A stretch of 64,000 bases of DNA, taken from NCBI RefSeq assembly GCF_011075055.1, contig NC_058153.1:10788001-10852000 (forward strand). Reading direction: 5' to 3'. The first letter of the stretch is position 1. Every line of letters begins with the position of its first letter. This document shows, piece after piece, positions 23,446 through 33,740 of this stretch. The notes under the pieces were generated by a model. It worked only from the letters and a program-made list of their open reading frames with translations, had not been told where the DNA came from and searched no databases. A program made the translations under genes and the position numbers. The stretch comes from Mangifera indica. Lineage: Eukaryota; Streptophyta; Magnoliopsida; Sapindales; Anacardiaceae.

Positions 23446-24777
23446 TTACATCTTATAAGGTCTAGGATATTTAGTTATTTTCAACCCCATTTTATCAACT
23501 AAACCAACATTAACAACGTTAGTGCAGCTACTACCATCAATAATCATACTACACAATTTATTATCTATCATGCATCTAGTATAAAAGATATTTTTGCGTT
23601 GTACCTCATCTTCCTTAGCTTGCATGTTTAGAGCATGTCTTGCAACCAACGTGAAAATTGGTCCTTTAGGGGCTGGTTCATCACTCTCTTCTTCTGAAAC
23701 ATCCTCCAATGGTGGTATGTCACTCAAGTCATCATCATCCTCACTCCCATCTTCACTCGCCACCTCCCCATTCCATAAGGTTATCACCTTTGCATTTGGA
23801 CATTGTGCAGTTCTATATCCGTATGCCAAACACCTAAAGCATTGTATATCACGTGATTTACCCTTGGATTTTTCATCCTTAGGTTGCATTTTTGGTGTAA
23901 TGATTTCTTTATTTTTGCTTTGATCAGATCTACCCTTATTTGTATTCGTATCACCTCTATTGTTCCCTTTCCAGTTCGACTTCCATGATGTTAGGGTCAA
24001 AACAGCCTTGGTTTTCGCTCTTAATTGTTTTTCAATCTTAGTTGCTATGTATACCATATCCTTTAAATCTACATAATGTTGCAACTCAATAAGGTTAGCA
24101 ATATCATGGTTCAAAGCTGAAAGAAAATGTGTCATAGTGGTTTCCCTATCCTTCTTAATGTTGGCTTGAATCATGGCCATCTCCATCTCTTAGTGATATT
24201 CTTCAACACTATTGGATCCTTTATTCAACCTTTGTAATCGATTGTACAGTTCCCTATAATAGTGTTATGGTACAAATCTCTTCCTTATGATTGTTTTCAT
24301 CTCAAACCACGAAGAAACAATACCTTCTCTGCTTCTATGCCTAATAGAGGTAAATTGATCCCACCATACACTAGCATAGTTGGTGAATTCGATGACTGCC
24401 AATTTCACCTTCTTCTCTTCAGTGTAGTTATAGCACTCAAATACACATTCTACCTTTTTCTCCCATTCTAAATATGCCTCTAGATCACTTTTACCATGAA
24501 AAGTTGGAATCTTCATTTTGATTGATCCTAAATTCCCATCTTTTGATTTGCTTTTGATGGAATGTGTAGATCCTTCTTCTTCAACCTTCCCTTCTAAATC
24601 ATCAAAGAGGTTGTGTTTTATGTCTCTTGTCTTGTCACGGCTAAGGGTACCTTGTTCCAACCTTTCCAACCTCTCTTGGACATTACGGTTTTCACTCTTT
24701 ATGTCGTCTTGTTATGTCATCATCTTCTATAACATTACTTGTATTGCTTCTAAGGAAACTTTCTCCTTAGGGTCCAT
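23446..24777 (-). pseudogene. Gypsy gag, zinc-knuckle and protease remnant
   Basis: The probable gag start is ATG at 24777 (MDPKEKVSLEAIQ), followed closely by in-frame stops. The gag core is at 24669-24265 (IPTFHGKSDLEAYLEWEKKV, then ASVWWDQF). After another stop the frame runs 24186-23446, holding CFRCLAYGYRTAQC, a CCHC knuckle whose His is Tyr, then an acidic linker. A retropepsin-like MIIDGSSCTNVVN follows near 23500-23540. Confidence 0.83.
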
Positions 24778-25380
24778 GATGTAAACCTGTGAGAAAACAT
24801 TAGAAAACACCTATTCTAACACTCCCTCATGTGTTTTGCTCGAACATGTTTGTAACACTCTAATACGCTCACCAAAACAATTACACACAAATTTTCCCTT
24901 AGAATTCTTATTTGAGTTAACCTTTACTACTCACTTTATAAAAAGAATTACAAATTACAGTCCTTGACAATTAGAGCTAACAAAAAAAAATTGAATTATG
25001 GCCTTTTACAGTGGTAAATTCGACCACAACTAAATTCGACTTCCTCTCCTTTTCTTTTTTTTGCTTGATTTTCATATTTTTTTTTGTTTTACTGATTAAC
25101 ACTAAAACTCTTAGCTAAACAGATTTGGAAGCCTTCGAACACCTTTTGAAGCTTGAATCATGATATGTGATTTTGGTGATGATGCAAATCGACAAGGAAT
25201 GGAACTTTGGTGCTTTTGCGGCTCCTCTTGATTTGATGTTGCCCAAACCACTTGTATGAAGAATTTTGATGTTGAATTTGTTAATATCGAATCACTTGAT
25301 GATGAATAATGCAAAAATTTTTTTTTTATATTGATGCACGAACACAAGATTAAAGGCTACGTAGCTTATACTAGACCCAA

Positions 25381-25393
25381 TGCTCTAATACCA
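25381..25393 (-). promoter_or_regulatory. Gypsy primer-binding site
   Basis: Read on the minus strand this is TGGTATTAGAGCA, matching the initiator-methionine tRNA site apart from one base. It sits three bases from the inner end of the 5' LTR, which fixes the orientation of the element. Confidence 0.85.
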
Positions 25394-25396
25394 AAC

Positions 25397-26265
25397 TGAT
25401 CTAACCCTTGCTGATCAATCTAACAAGAATTATAACAATCTATTGGAATCTTGCCCAAAGATCTATCTAGCATAAACCAAAAGAATTAGAACCCTTTTGT
25501 TATCTAACAACAAGAAACTCTAATTATCAAAGAAAGAATTCACAACTTTCTCAAGAAGTGAATTCAAAGAAAACTCTCACAAGAATTTTGGAGAAATTTG
25601 AAATTTTTTATTAGAATCAAGGCTGCCCATAATCTTTAGTTTAATACATATATATGTTGCTTCTAACCCTAAAAAACGAAATAAATCCTTTAAAAAAAAA
25701 GGAAAATAACAATTCATGACAACTAAGCACTCTCCTAATTAAACTAAGATTCCTAATTAAACTAAGATAACAATTAGATAATAACTAAACAAGCTTTTCT
25801 AATTAAACTAGGATAACAATTAGATAATAACTAATCACAAAAGGGCTAGTTGAATTGATGTGACTTGGGCTTCCATATGCATATTCGGCTAAGTATGAAA
25901 TTTGGCCTTAGGAATAATGCCCAACATGTGCTCCTTGCTGCCCTTTGACCAATTCATGTATTTGGGCTCCTTGTGTTAAAGTAATTAAATGCACAAGTCT
26001 TGAACTAAACTTCATGCTTGTCATGTCGTTGACCATGAGTTGCCCTTTGACTTCACTCAAACTCTTTCCCATAAGCACCAAATGACTTTGAACAATCCCA
26101 ATGATTGTCGCTTTCATCTTCTTGGCTCTTGCTCATGTAATTGGGCCTCCATCATAGCTTAATGGATTCAAATTCTTCGTGTTTGTTGAAGTAGAATTCT
26201 AACCTCCATCGTTATGCTTCCCCATGTGCGAATTTGGTGAAATTATGCCTTGATCATTCACATCA
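25397..26265 (-). repeat. Gypsy 5' LTR (right copy)
   Basis: It pairs with 19356-20231. In element orientation it begins TGATGTGAATGATCAAGG and ends GGGTTAGATCA. It is 869 bp against 876 bp for its partner, mostly because of a shorter AT run. Confidence 0.88.
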
Positions 26266-26701
26266 CAATCATCTAGATCTAGACTATAAACATCATCCTT
26301 CATCATCTCTAGGTTTAGGGTGAAGTTGTCATTTGTCAACCCTAGGAGAAGAGAGAGATGACAACAAAGATGGTGGCCAAGTTTAGGTTGAAAACTGACA
26401 ATCTCTTGTGGTTGGAAAGGTAAAGAAAAAAACTGGTTTTAGGAGAGAAATGTGACTTTTCAAAAATTTAAAACTTTAGGTAAGAGTGAAGTTATTAGTT
26501 TTTTAAAATTTGAAGAAAGTGAAATAAAATTATATATTTTTTAAAATTATTATGAAAATAATGGTTTTACTCTTATATTTAACAATAATTTTATCAAAAG
26601 TTTAGGGATAGATGAATGTTTGGATTTTTGAACTTTCACAAGTGTGTGTTTGTCTTTACACCCAACATTGGATGAGAAATAATCCTTTGACCTTCAATAG
26701 A

Positions 26702-27335
26702 CTATAGATTACACGAAAGACTAACCAATTACGTTGCAACTTAAAGTGAATCATTATTATATGGACAGCAATGTAAGAACTTCATCCTAATGAGTACAAT
26801 TATCAAAACATAAGTCATCAAGTCTTACAATGTTGAAGTTGTAAGAGAATTTTTTGGGGTGTTCTTGAACTCATTTTTGTTACGTGATTTCAGTTAAACT
26901 AAACTTTCCTAAATAGATTTTATAACTATTAGTTAAAGGATTTTAAAGTATTATTTAGTATTAATGTGATTAAATAATTTAATTATTTAAAATATCTTTA
27001 ATTTAAAAGCACTCAATCATATCATTAATTAATATTGTTTTATCCCTTACATCATTAAATTTAACTAAATGAACCTCTATTTGAAAGAGTCTGACGTTAA
27101 TTTACCAAACTGGGAGGGAAAGAATTTTTTGCACCAAACCTCAGCGGTGGAACTGCAATAAACCCCGGAAATATTAACGTCAAATGGTAGTTCCTAATTT
27201 TGCCCAAATATTTCTGATCTAGCCATGGATTTCTCTGAAAAAACACTTGACAACTGACTTGGTAAAATATATAATTTTTGCATGCAAAAATTAATCCCAC
27301 ATTTATTACCACCAACCTGTACAGTCTTCACTGAC
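26702..27335 (+). promoter_or_regulatory. Tetraspanin upstream region with TATA box and palindrome
   Basis: A TATATAA box lies at 27268-27274, which would place the transcription start near 27300 and makes the ATG at 27336 the usable start rather than the in-frame ATG at 27282. Overlapping the TATA end is a perfect 22-bp palindrome (27272-27293) centred on GCATGC, which includes an RY-type CATGCA element. The rest (26702-27240) is plain AT-rich sequence. Confidence 0.6.
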
Positions 27336-29055
27336 ATGGCTGAAACTGTTGTAGTAACTACAACTGCTGAAGAAAAATCCACACCGCCAGTCGCAGCACC
27401 ACCTACAGAAGCACCTCCACAACCCACAAAAATGGCAGACAAAACAGCGGCTTCAGAAGCACCACCACCAGGCTCAAAAGCACTTCTTAAAGCAAAAACT
27501 ATTTCGGGCTTATTAACAATGTTGTCTTTCATTCTCTCCCTTCCTATTCTCGCCGCAGTCATATGGCTTCTCTACATGAGAGACTCCGACTGCGAGGCTC
27601 TCTTGAGGCTTCCTCAACTGCAATTCGAGATCGGCATTGCGTTGATCTTCATGTTCATTATCTGCATCGCCGCTTTGTTCTTGCGGCAGCGGTTTCCAAT
27701 GCCCGGTTTCCTCCTGGTTATGGTGCCATTGCTGGTGATGCTCGTCGTTGGACTTGCCCTCGTGGGGGCTTATAATATGGAGAGCAGAAGAATTCCTGCT
27801 TCACCCAAGTGGTTGAGGGCGAAGATTGTAGATGATCTGAACTGGAACCGTATTAAATCTTGCATTTATGAGACAAGAACTTGTGATGATTTGTTTTCAA
27901 GATCAAGTGCCTATCAATCTTATGATTTTACTATTAGCAAGTTAACTTCCATTGAGGTATAACGACTTATCATCTTTCACCTTCTTACTTTTCTTTTCCA
28001 CTGAGGTATTATAGCTTATGTTACGAAAATGAAAACTAATGATGATATCTCAATATATGATTAGAAGTTATTTTATTTTTAAACAAAAAATATTTAATCA
28101 TATAATAATATTTATTTATTTGTACATAATTTAATTATCATTGTTAATATATATAATTTTATTACGTGTGTTATAAGGCATATGTCTGATAATTCTATAT
28201 TATTATAATCAAATAACATCATGTATGTAGTTTCATTAATATGATTCTTAGGGGTGACTTCAATCGAAGTTGGATCCGCTCAAATGAGTTGATTTCAAAT
28301 TAGAGTTTCAATTTAGCAATTCAAATCAAAATCAACTCCTTTTATTCATTTGGCAACACCATTCATCCTGTTAATGACACTTTTTTACCTCTCCAATGTT
28401 ATTATTCATCCCATTAGTTACCTATTGATGACACTAGACACCACCTCCAGTTCAAGTTGGCCCATATCAAATTTGCAACTCAACTCAAACAAGTCAATTT
28501 TGAATTAAAGCTTCAACTCAATAAATCGATTTAAAATCAACTTATTTGTTTATCTGGTGATACTATTCAATTTAGTCAACTGCCTCTAGTGACACTAGTT
28601 ATCACCAACTTAAACAAATTCAAACTCAAATTGGGTATTACGCTTATGATTCGAGTTCAAGCTAACCTCAAACTCGATTCGAATGGAATCCACCCCTAAT
28701 GATTCTAATAACTCGAAATGCATGCACTATTCTTATAAATGTGTTTGTGAATTTGCAGGCCGGCTGTTGCAAGCCACCATCAACCTGTCAGATGGAGTTT
28801 GTGAATGCAACCTTTTGGAGGAAAAATGATGCAGCCATGAACGACTCTGGTCCTCGTGATTCAGACTGTGATATATGGACAAATGATAGAACCATTTTGT
28901 GCTACAATTGTCAGGCTTGCAAAGAAGGATTTGTAAAAACTTTGAGAGGCAAATGGCGGAAGCTTGGCCTCTTCCTGGTTTTAATGGCCTTATTGCTCAT
29001 TGTTTCTCATTTGTTGCTCTTCACTGCCACCATGTTGGAGCATTTTGGAAGTTAG
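27336..29055 (+). CDS. Tetraspanin (plant TET15/16-like), two exons
   Basis: This is a four-pass membrane protein of the tetraspanin family, which organises protein complexes in membrane microdomains. Exon 1 is 27336-27956 (207 codons) and exon 2 is 28759-29055 (98 codons plus stop), joined in phase 0 across an 802-bp GT-AG intron, giving 305 residues. After a Pro/Thr/Ala-rich N-terminal tail (1-50), membrane segments lie near residues 55-80, 96-116, 124-146 and 277-300. The large loop between TM3 and TM4 carries the plant tetraspanin signature GCCKPPSTC (209-217) directly at the splice junction, plus further Cys residues (C176, C183 and a DCD...CYNCQAC cluster). The start was chosen by the TATA position and the AETVV tail. 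TET15 assignment rests on overall look and on the COX6B neighbour, so no symbol is given. The intron contains a hAT MITE. Confidence 0.93.
28030..28190. mobile_element. AT-rich MITE-like repeat in the tetraspanin intron
   Basis: An inverted AT-rich block with ATATATGATTAG, TTATTTTATTTTTAAA and ATTTAATCATATAATAATAT resembles the small MITE family at 61-62 kb. Ends are approximate. Confidence 0.45.
28249..28698. mobile_element. hAT-type MITE (450 bp) in the tetraspanin intron
   Basis: It starts TAGGGGTGACTTCAATCGAA and ends with its inverted partner (ATTCGAATGGAATCCACCCCTA). The 8-bp flanks ATGATTCT (28241-28248 and 28699-28706) are identical, a perfect hAT-type target duplication. It has no coding capacity. 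It makes up more than half of the 802-bp intron. Confidence 0.9.
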
Positions 29056-29484
29056 AGAAATTGAGAAGGCCATTTTCTTTTAGTTTTTCTCTTATATATG
29101 AGTAGGGTTTTTTTTTTTTTTTTTTTGGGGGGTTACGAGTTAGGGTTTCTGTGATTGATAAAGCCTAATCAAAGGCACTAGAATTTTCGGCTAAAAGTTT
29201 CTATTACACCTCGCCTTTCGTTTGGTACATCCTCAAATTCTATCATTTTTTAAATCATGTGGTAGAAAAAGAAAAATAAAATGAAATGTGTTATAATAGA
29301 GGTCGATCCACGGCCATATTCAATATTATTTGTGATAGCTAGAAATTGCACAAAACTAGATAATACGAAGATATTACATAAGAGTTACAATGAAAATTGA
29401 ATGAAAAATTTATGTGTGTCAGAGATACAAGGCAATGGTATATGAAAAATAAATATAAGTAAACTTAATATTCTATAAGTAATT
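29056..29484. other. Tetraspanin 3' UTR and spacer
   Basis: A run of about 18 T followed by G (29109-29132) lies about 50 bases past the stop codon, in what is probably the 3' UTR. No exon or RNA gene is evident in the rest. Confidence 0.45.
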
Positions 29485-30860
29485 TTTTTAGGTGTAAAAA
29501 ATTATAAATTATTATTTTAGCAAGTAAAATTTTAGTTATAAATAACGTTAGTAGCAAAATGTGTAATTAAAATTAGTTTTTTGAAACTAAATTTTTAATT
29601 GCAATTAATTATATTTTCATAACTAAGTTTTTTGTTACAAAATAGAAGTAAACTTAACGTTCTGTAATTAACTTTTTAATTACAAATAAATATAATCGTT
29701 ATTTTAGCAACTAAAATGTTAGTTATAAATAAATTTGTTTAACAATTATAATGGCAGTCACAAAATATACAACTACAATTAATTTTTTGCAGCTACATTT
29801 CTAGTTGCAAGTAACGACGTTTTGCATGTTCTGCAACTAATTTTTTTAGTTACAATTTTGTTTTAGCAACTAAAGGCTTAGTTGCATGATAATTTCATCA
29901 TTTTCGTTATTTTAGTATCTAAAATTTTAGTTGTAAATAAATTTAGGTCAAAAGACTTGTTCCCCCCTACGGTATAGTGATATCTCAAAATTCTATCATT
30001 CAACTTTTAAAAACTCAAACACTCATTCATGAATTAATTTCTTTTAAAAATTTCAATTATGGGGTAAAACTATCATTTACTTAAAAAATCTAAGTTTTAT
30101 TATATTTTTCTTCCCCAAGTTTAAAAACTCACAATTTCTCTTATCCGAAGTTTGAAAAATGACAATTTCCTCTAAGGGTTTTTTCCTCTTTTCTTCAACG
30201 ATGATATGCTATCTTTGATGATGATCCATCGTTTCTAGTCATTGATCATCCTCCCTCTCAGTCTCTTGTCCTTTCCTTTTTGATCATAGATCAACAAAAA
30301 TTGTCTAGATGCATTGTTGTCCTCTTTGTCTGATGACGACGCATCCAGACGAAAATCATCTAGATTTCCAGATAATTTTTGTTAATCTATGGTTGGAGAG
30401 GAAAGAGAGAGAGGTTGGGAGGGAGAGATAAGAAAGGAGAGAGGACAACCGATGGTCAGAGATAAAGGATCATCACTAGAGGAAAGAGGAAAAAATTCTA
30501 AAGGAAAATTGACACTTTTCAAACTTTAAAGGAATTTTTTTTTACCGGGTGGGGGGAGGAATGTGATTAAAGTTTTGTTTTTTAAATTTTTTTATTAAAT
30601 AACGGTTTTTACCCTTAATCCTAACTAAATTATCTAGATATTTAGGTTTTTGAAAATTAGAGAGCATAACTTTATGATTTCACTATACTTTGAGTAGGAA
30701 CAAGTGTTTTGGCCATAAATTTATTTGGTAACTATAATATTAGTCACAAAATGTATAATTAAATTACAATTTTAACATGTGAAATTTTAGTTATAAATAA
30801 ATTTGTTTGATAACTATAATTTCAATTGTGAAATATGGTTTACAAAATATATAAGATACT
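29485..30860. repeat. Degenerate repeat of ATTTTAGTTATAAATAA-like units, split by a foldback element
   Basis: Units with AACTAAAATTTTAGTTATAA and CACAAAATATATAA recur roughly every 100 bases from 29485 to 29945 and resume at 30715-30860. They are mutually degraded and partly self-complementary (TTAGTTGC/GCAACTAA). The foldback element at 29946-30714 interrupts the array. Confidence 0.6.
29946..30714. mobile_element. Long-TIR foldback (MULE-like) element, 769 bp
   Basis: The left end GGTCAAAAGACTTGTTCCCC and the right end GGAACAAGTGTTTTGGCC are inverted partners. The 9-bp flanks ATAAATTTA at 29937-29945 and 30715-30723 are identical. Arms continue inward as inverted text towards a centre rich in GAAG/CTTC and GATGAT motifs. 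It is non-coding. Confidence 0.88.
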
Positions 30861-31830
30861 AGTAGTAATTAAATAAAAAGTCACCTAAGATACAAGAAAA
30901 CTTAAAAATAACAATTTTATTTTAACAAACTATAGTTAGAGAAGAAAATTAAAAGATGATTTGTCATTGATATTGAACCATTAATATGTATTTGATTATC
31001 AAGTTTTTAATATAACATTATAGAATATATACTTATGTTCTAATTATATTTACATTTAAATGATTAAAACACTTTTTTTTTTATTATTCTTAGTCTTTGG
31101 CTTGACTTGAACTGAATTTAAGTTGACGTTTCTATTTGATAGTTTGATTAGAGTTTGACTGGAATTCTCATTCGACGATATTATTGATTTTCATTAGTGA
31201 CATCATTCATCCTTTCAATGATATTGTTTATCTTATTAGTGATATTATTTAAACCAATTCCAAATCTTGAAAGAGAAAACAGCAAAAACTTTTGATCATT
31301 TTAGTGTCCAAAAATTGTTCAAATTGATTCCAAATCTTGAATGAGAACACGACAAATCACTGATATAAATTTGAATATAAATAAGCCATAAATGATAAAT
31401 TTTCTACATATTTTATACTACATAATAAAGTATGAAATTAGACAAGTATGGAGGTTAAGTGCAACATCATAAGGGACATGATAAATTGATTAATGTTGAC
31501 CTCAATATTATAAAAATCAGATTGGTCTTGACCCGATTAAATGCTCAAACTAGGTTTTCTTGGTCTGATCTGGAAAATAATATTATTTAAATGTATAATT
31601 ATTTATAATATGTCACAAACTCATTTATGACGTAACGGTGTTTATCTTCAACAAATGCTAAGACATGGTGGTTTAAAGTGATATAATGGTTAAAGTTATT
31701 AGATTGCTTAATTGAACTAGAAAAGTCATCGAGTCTTGATTCAATCCGGTCTTTATAACCATGATCAAACCCATTATGTAATCTTTAACTCTCTTGCTTG
31801 ATCTTTCTTTATAATAATCATTACCATCTA
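30861..31830. other. Non-coding AT-rich spacer
   Basis: No gene or bounded repeat was recognised. A few short repeats such as TTCAAATTGATTCCAAATC (around 31250-31340) occur twice. Confidence 0.45.
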
Positions 31831-32416
31831 TGTGATACCCTTAGGCGAATCCCACATCGACAAAGCACGGGAGAGATGCTGGGTCTGTGTGTGCTTTGCT
31901 ATGGATCCCACATTGGTTAGTGGTGGGAGAATTGGATTGGTTAAATAGCCTGTGAGCTCCTTAAACTGTTAAGACGCGTTTTGGGTTGCAAAGCCCAGAA
32001 GCAAACCCATGATGGACTGTGTGTCCAAAGTGGACAATATCTTAACAGTGGGCCGGGCTATTGGACCTGGGGTGTTACAAATGGTATCAGAGCAACTCCG
32101 CGTGTCCTCTTGAACGATGGTGGGGCAAACCTCAGCGAGGACGCTGAGTCCTGTAAGGGAGGGTGTATGTGATACCCTTAGGCGAATCCCACATCGACAA
32201 AGCACGGGAGAGATGCTGGGTCTGTGTGTGCTTTGCTATGGATCCCACATTGGTTAGTGGTGGGAGAATTGGATTGGTTAAATAGCCTGTGAGCTCCTTA
32301 AACTGTTAAGACGCGTTTTGGGTTGCAAAGCCCAGAAGCAAACCCATGATGGACTGTGTGTCCAAAGTGGACAATATCTTAACAGTGGGCCGGGCTATTG
32401 GACCTGGGGTGTTACA
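31831..32416 (+). mobile_element. TRIM retrotransposon with two apparently identical 249-bp LTRs
   Basis: LTRs at 31831-32079 and 32168-32416 both start TGTGATACCCTTAGGCG and end GGGGTGTTACA. Comparing them by eye I found no difference over 249 bases. The 88-bp internal region starts with the PBS TGGTATCAGAGC (32082-32093) and ends with the purine tract GGGAGGGTGTA. The flanks ATCTA (31826-31830 and 32417-32421) are a perfect 5-bp target duplication. It has no genes and needs enzymes from another element. Short open frames crossing it are not genes. The GC content is far above its surroundings. Confidence 0.95.
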
Positions 32417-32840
32417 ATCTATGTATTGCATCTGTTCAACAGTTACACAAAAACCCTTTGCCTATTTCTTGTTTTTGGTGTAGTGACAAATTTTGCCTTA
32501 AAATCCAAGCGAAGATTGCAAACTCCACTATTTTGAGTGGGCAATTCATGGGTTGGCGCAATTATAGTGGCACCAATCCTCATATAACAAATCAGTCCAA
32601 TTTTCACAATGCCATTACAAAATTTATCACAATTTTGCAGCCACAAATTTCCTCAATTGATCAAATTTCTTCCCTTTCTTAATTCCATGCTACATCTTAC
32701 ATTCGTTATTTACAAATATGATTATAAATTTACCTTAATCTCTCGATCTCATTTCACAAAGCCTCTAGCTTTCTTGTATCCTAGAATGCACATTTTATGC
32801 TAAAGACTTTGTTTGATACTCTTAGACTTGTTTTTGAGCC
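32417..32840. other. Spacer upstream of the interrupted secretory ORF
   Basis: Moderately AT-rich. Small frames of 60-94 codons overlap here without recognisable features. It may hold the promoter or 5' UTR of the ORF at 32841, but no clear TATA box was fixed. Confidence 0.35.
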
Positions 32841-33131
32841 ATGGCCATATTGGGGTGTTTGCTTATTTTTGGTTTGCTTATGTTTTCAAGCTTAGGAGTG
32901 TTGAGCCAAGGGCAAGTGACAAGAAAGGACCTTGTGGTGGACTTGTGAGGTGTTGGTATTGGTCTTGGTATTGGGCTAAGCTTGGGGTTGGGTAGGAACG
33001 ATTTTGGCTTTTGTGCAAAAGTTGGTTTTGGGTCTAGTTCTAGGTCTGATTCAAGTTCAAGTTCCTCTTCTGAGTCAGCAGATGGTGAAACAGGGTTAGA
33101 GAGGAATTCATCAACTAGATCTTATGCTTGA
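32841..33131 (+). pseudogene. Secretory Gly/Leu- and Ser-rich small protein, one in-frame stop
   Basis: From ATG at 32841 the frame stays open for 97 codons to TGA at 33129-33131 except for a single TGA at codon 36 (32946-32948). Residues 1-23 form a typical signal peptide (MAILGCLLIFGLLMFSS, then LSQGQ). After the stop comes a Gly/Leu/Ile repeat (GVGIGLGIGLSLGLG), then a Ser-rich tract (SRSDSSSSSSSES) and an ERNSSTRSYA tail. Frame and composition continue across the stop, which suggests a recent nonsense change (GGA to TGA would explain it) or a sequence error. The family was not recognised with certainty; it resembles small plant glycine-rich secreted proteins. If translated as is, only a 35-residue peptide is made. 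Confidence 0.6.
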
Positions 33132-33625
33132 ACAAGGGTTAAAGGTAACAATGGATGTTAACTTTTACAAGGATATAAAAAATTTAATTATTACTTGTCC
33201 AAACAGAAGACTTTCTTGTGTGTTTTATTTGGAGTCTTAATTAGATATGTCAAATGAAGATGTTTCCAAAATCTTCAAAGTGTTTTTTTTACGTTGTTTA
33301 TTGTTCATTATAAATGTGTTCCCTTATTATATAGCAATGTTATACATACTTATAATGAAAATTAATGATGATGTATCACAATAGTTCAAAAGTTGTTTCT
33401 CACTCACAAATTTGAATAAACCTAAAGCTAGCATTGAAATTCCTTATGAATCTTATTTCATAAATTTAAATAGACCTAAAACCAGTATTAAAATTTCCTA
33501 TAAATCTTCCTCTTTTCTCACTTATTTACATCAATTTAAAATAACATAATTATAATTTTGGAAATCTCAAAATTAAATAGTAAAAACTAAACCCTAAAGT
33601 TAAATTGCAAAAAAAATTAATGCCT
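33132..33625. other. Non-coding spacer
   Basis: No gene was seen. Near 33350-33500 a short text (AATTTGAATAAACCTAAA, then AAATTTAAATAGACCTAAAA) is present twice, about 60 bases apart. Confidence 0.4.
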
Positions 33626-33740
33626 TTTTCTCTCTCCTGCCAATTCTTTATTCTTTTTCCTTCTCTTTTTTTTTCTTTCTCCTTTCTTCTTTTCTCTCCC
33701 TTTCTCTCTTTCCCTTTCTCTCTTTCTCTCTTTCTCACAT
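33626..33740. repeat. Polypyrimidine (CTTT/CTCT) microsatellite tract
   Basis: Nearly uninterrupted C/T on the plus strand with CTTTCTC and TCTCTTT units. A minus-strand frame across it reads as Lys/Glu/Arg low complexity and is not a gene. Confidence 0.75.

Larger units (their letters stand above)
19356..26265 (-). mobile_element. Ty3/gypsy LTR retrotransposon, degenerate
   Basis: It is bounded by LTRs of 876 and 869 bp. A perfect 5-bp duplication CAATC flanks it (19351-19355 and 26266-26270). On the minus strand the order is PBS, gag, zinc knuckle, protease, RT, RNase H, integrase, which is the gypsy order. The first 265 aligned LTR bases differ at about a dozen positions plus a short AT-dinucleotide length change, so the insertion is not recent. 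Stops and lost catalytic residues show it is inactive. I did not assign a clade; no chromodomain was recognised. Confidence 0.93.
18902..26692. mobile_element. Long-TIR foldback (MULE-like) element split by a gypsy insertion
   Basis: The left end GGCCAAAGGATTGTTTCCC at 18902 and the right end AATAATCCTTTGACC at 26692 are inverted partners typical of the family. Removing the gypsy element (19356-26265) and one TSD copy leaves about 876 bp, the usual size. Flanks GTCAAAAAA and TTCAATAGA match at 6 of 9, consistent with an aged 9-bp target duplication. It is non-coding. Confidence 0.8.

Noticed and set aside
22942..23923. Plus-strand frames of 96 and 109 codons
   Set aside because: They are shadows of the minus-strand gypsy gag and protease remnants.
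27563..27775. Second plus-strand frame inside tetraspanin exon 1
   Set aside because: It is an out-of-frame shadow of the tetraspanin frame, which has four membrane segments and correct splice junctions.
31831..32416. Assignment of the TRIM to the Cassandra family, which carries 5S rRNA-like sequence
   Set aside because: The ends are similar in style, but I could not see the 5S internal control boxes in the LTR.
31969..32536. Short frames that appear twice with the same N-terminal text
   Set aside because: They lie across the duplicated LTRs of the TRIM element and have no independent coding evidence.
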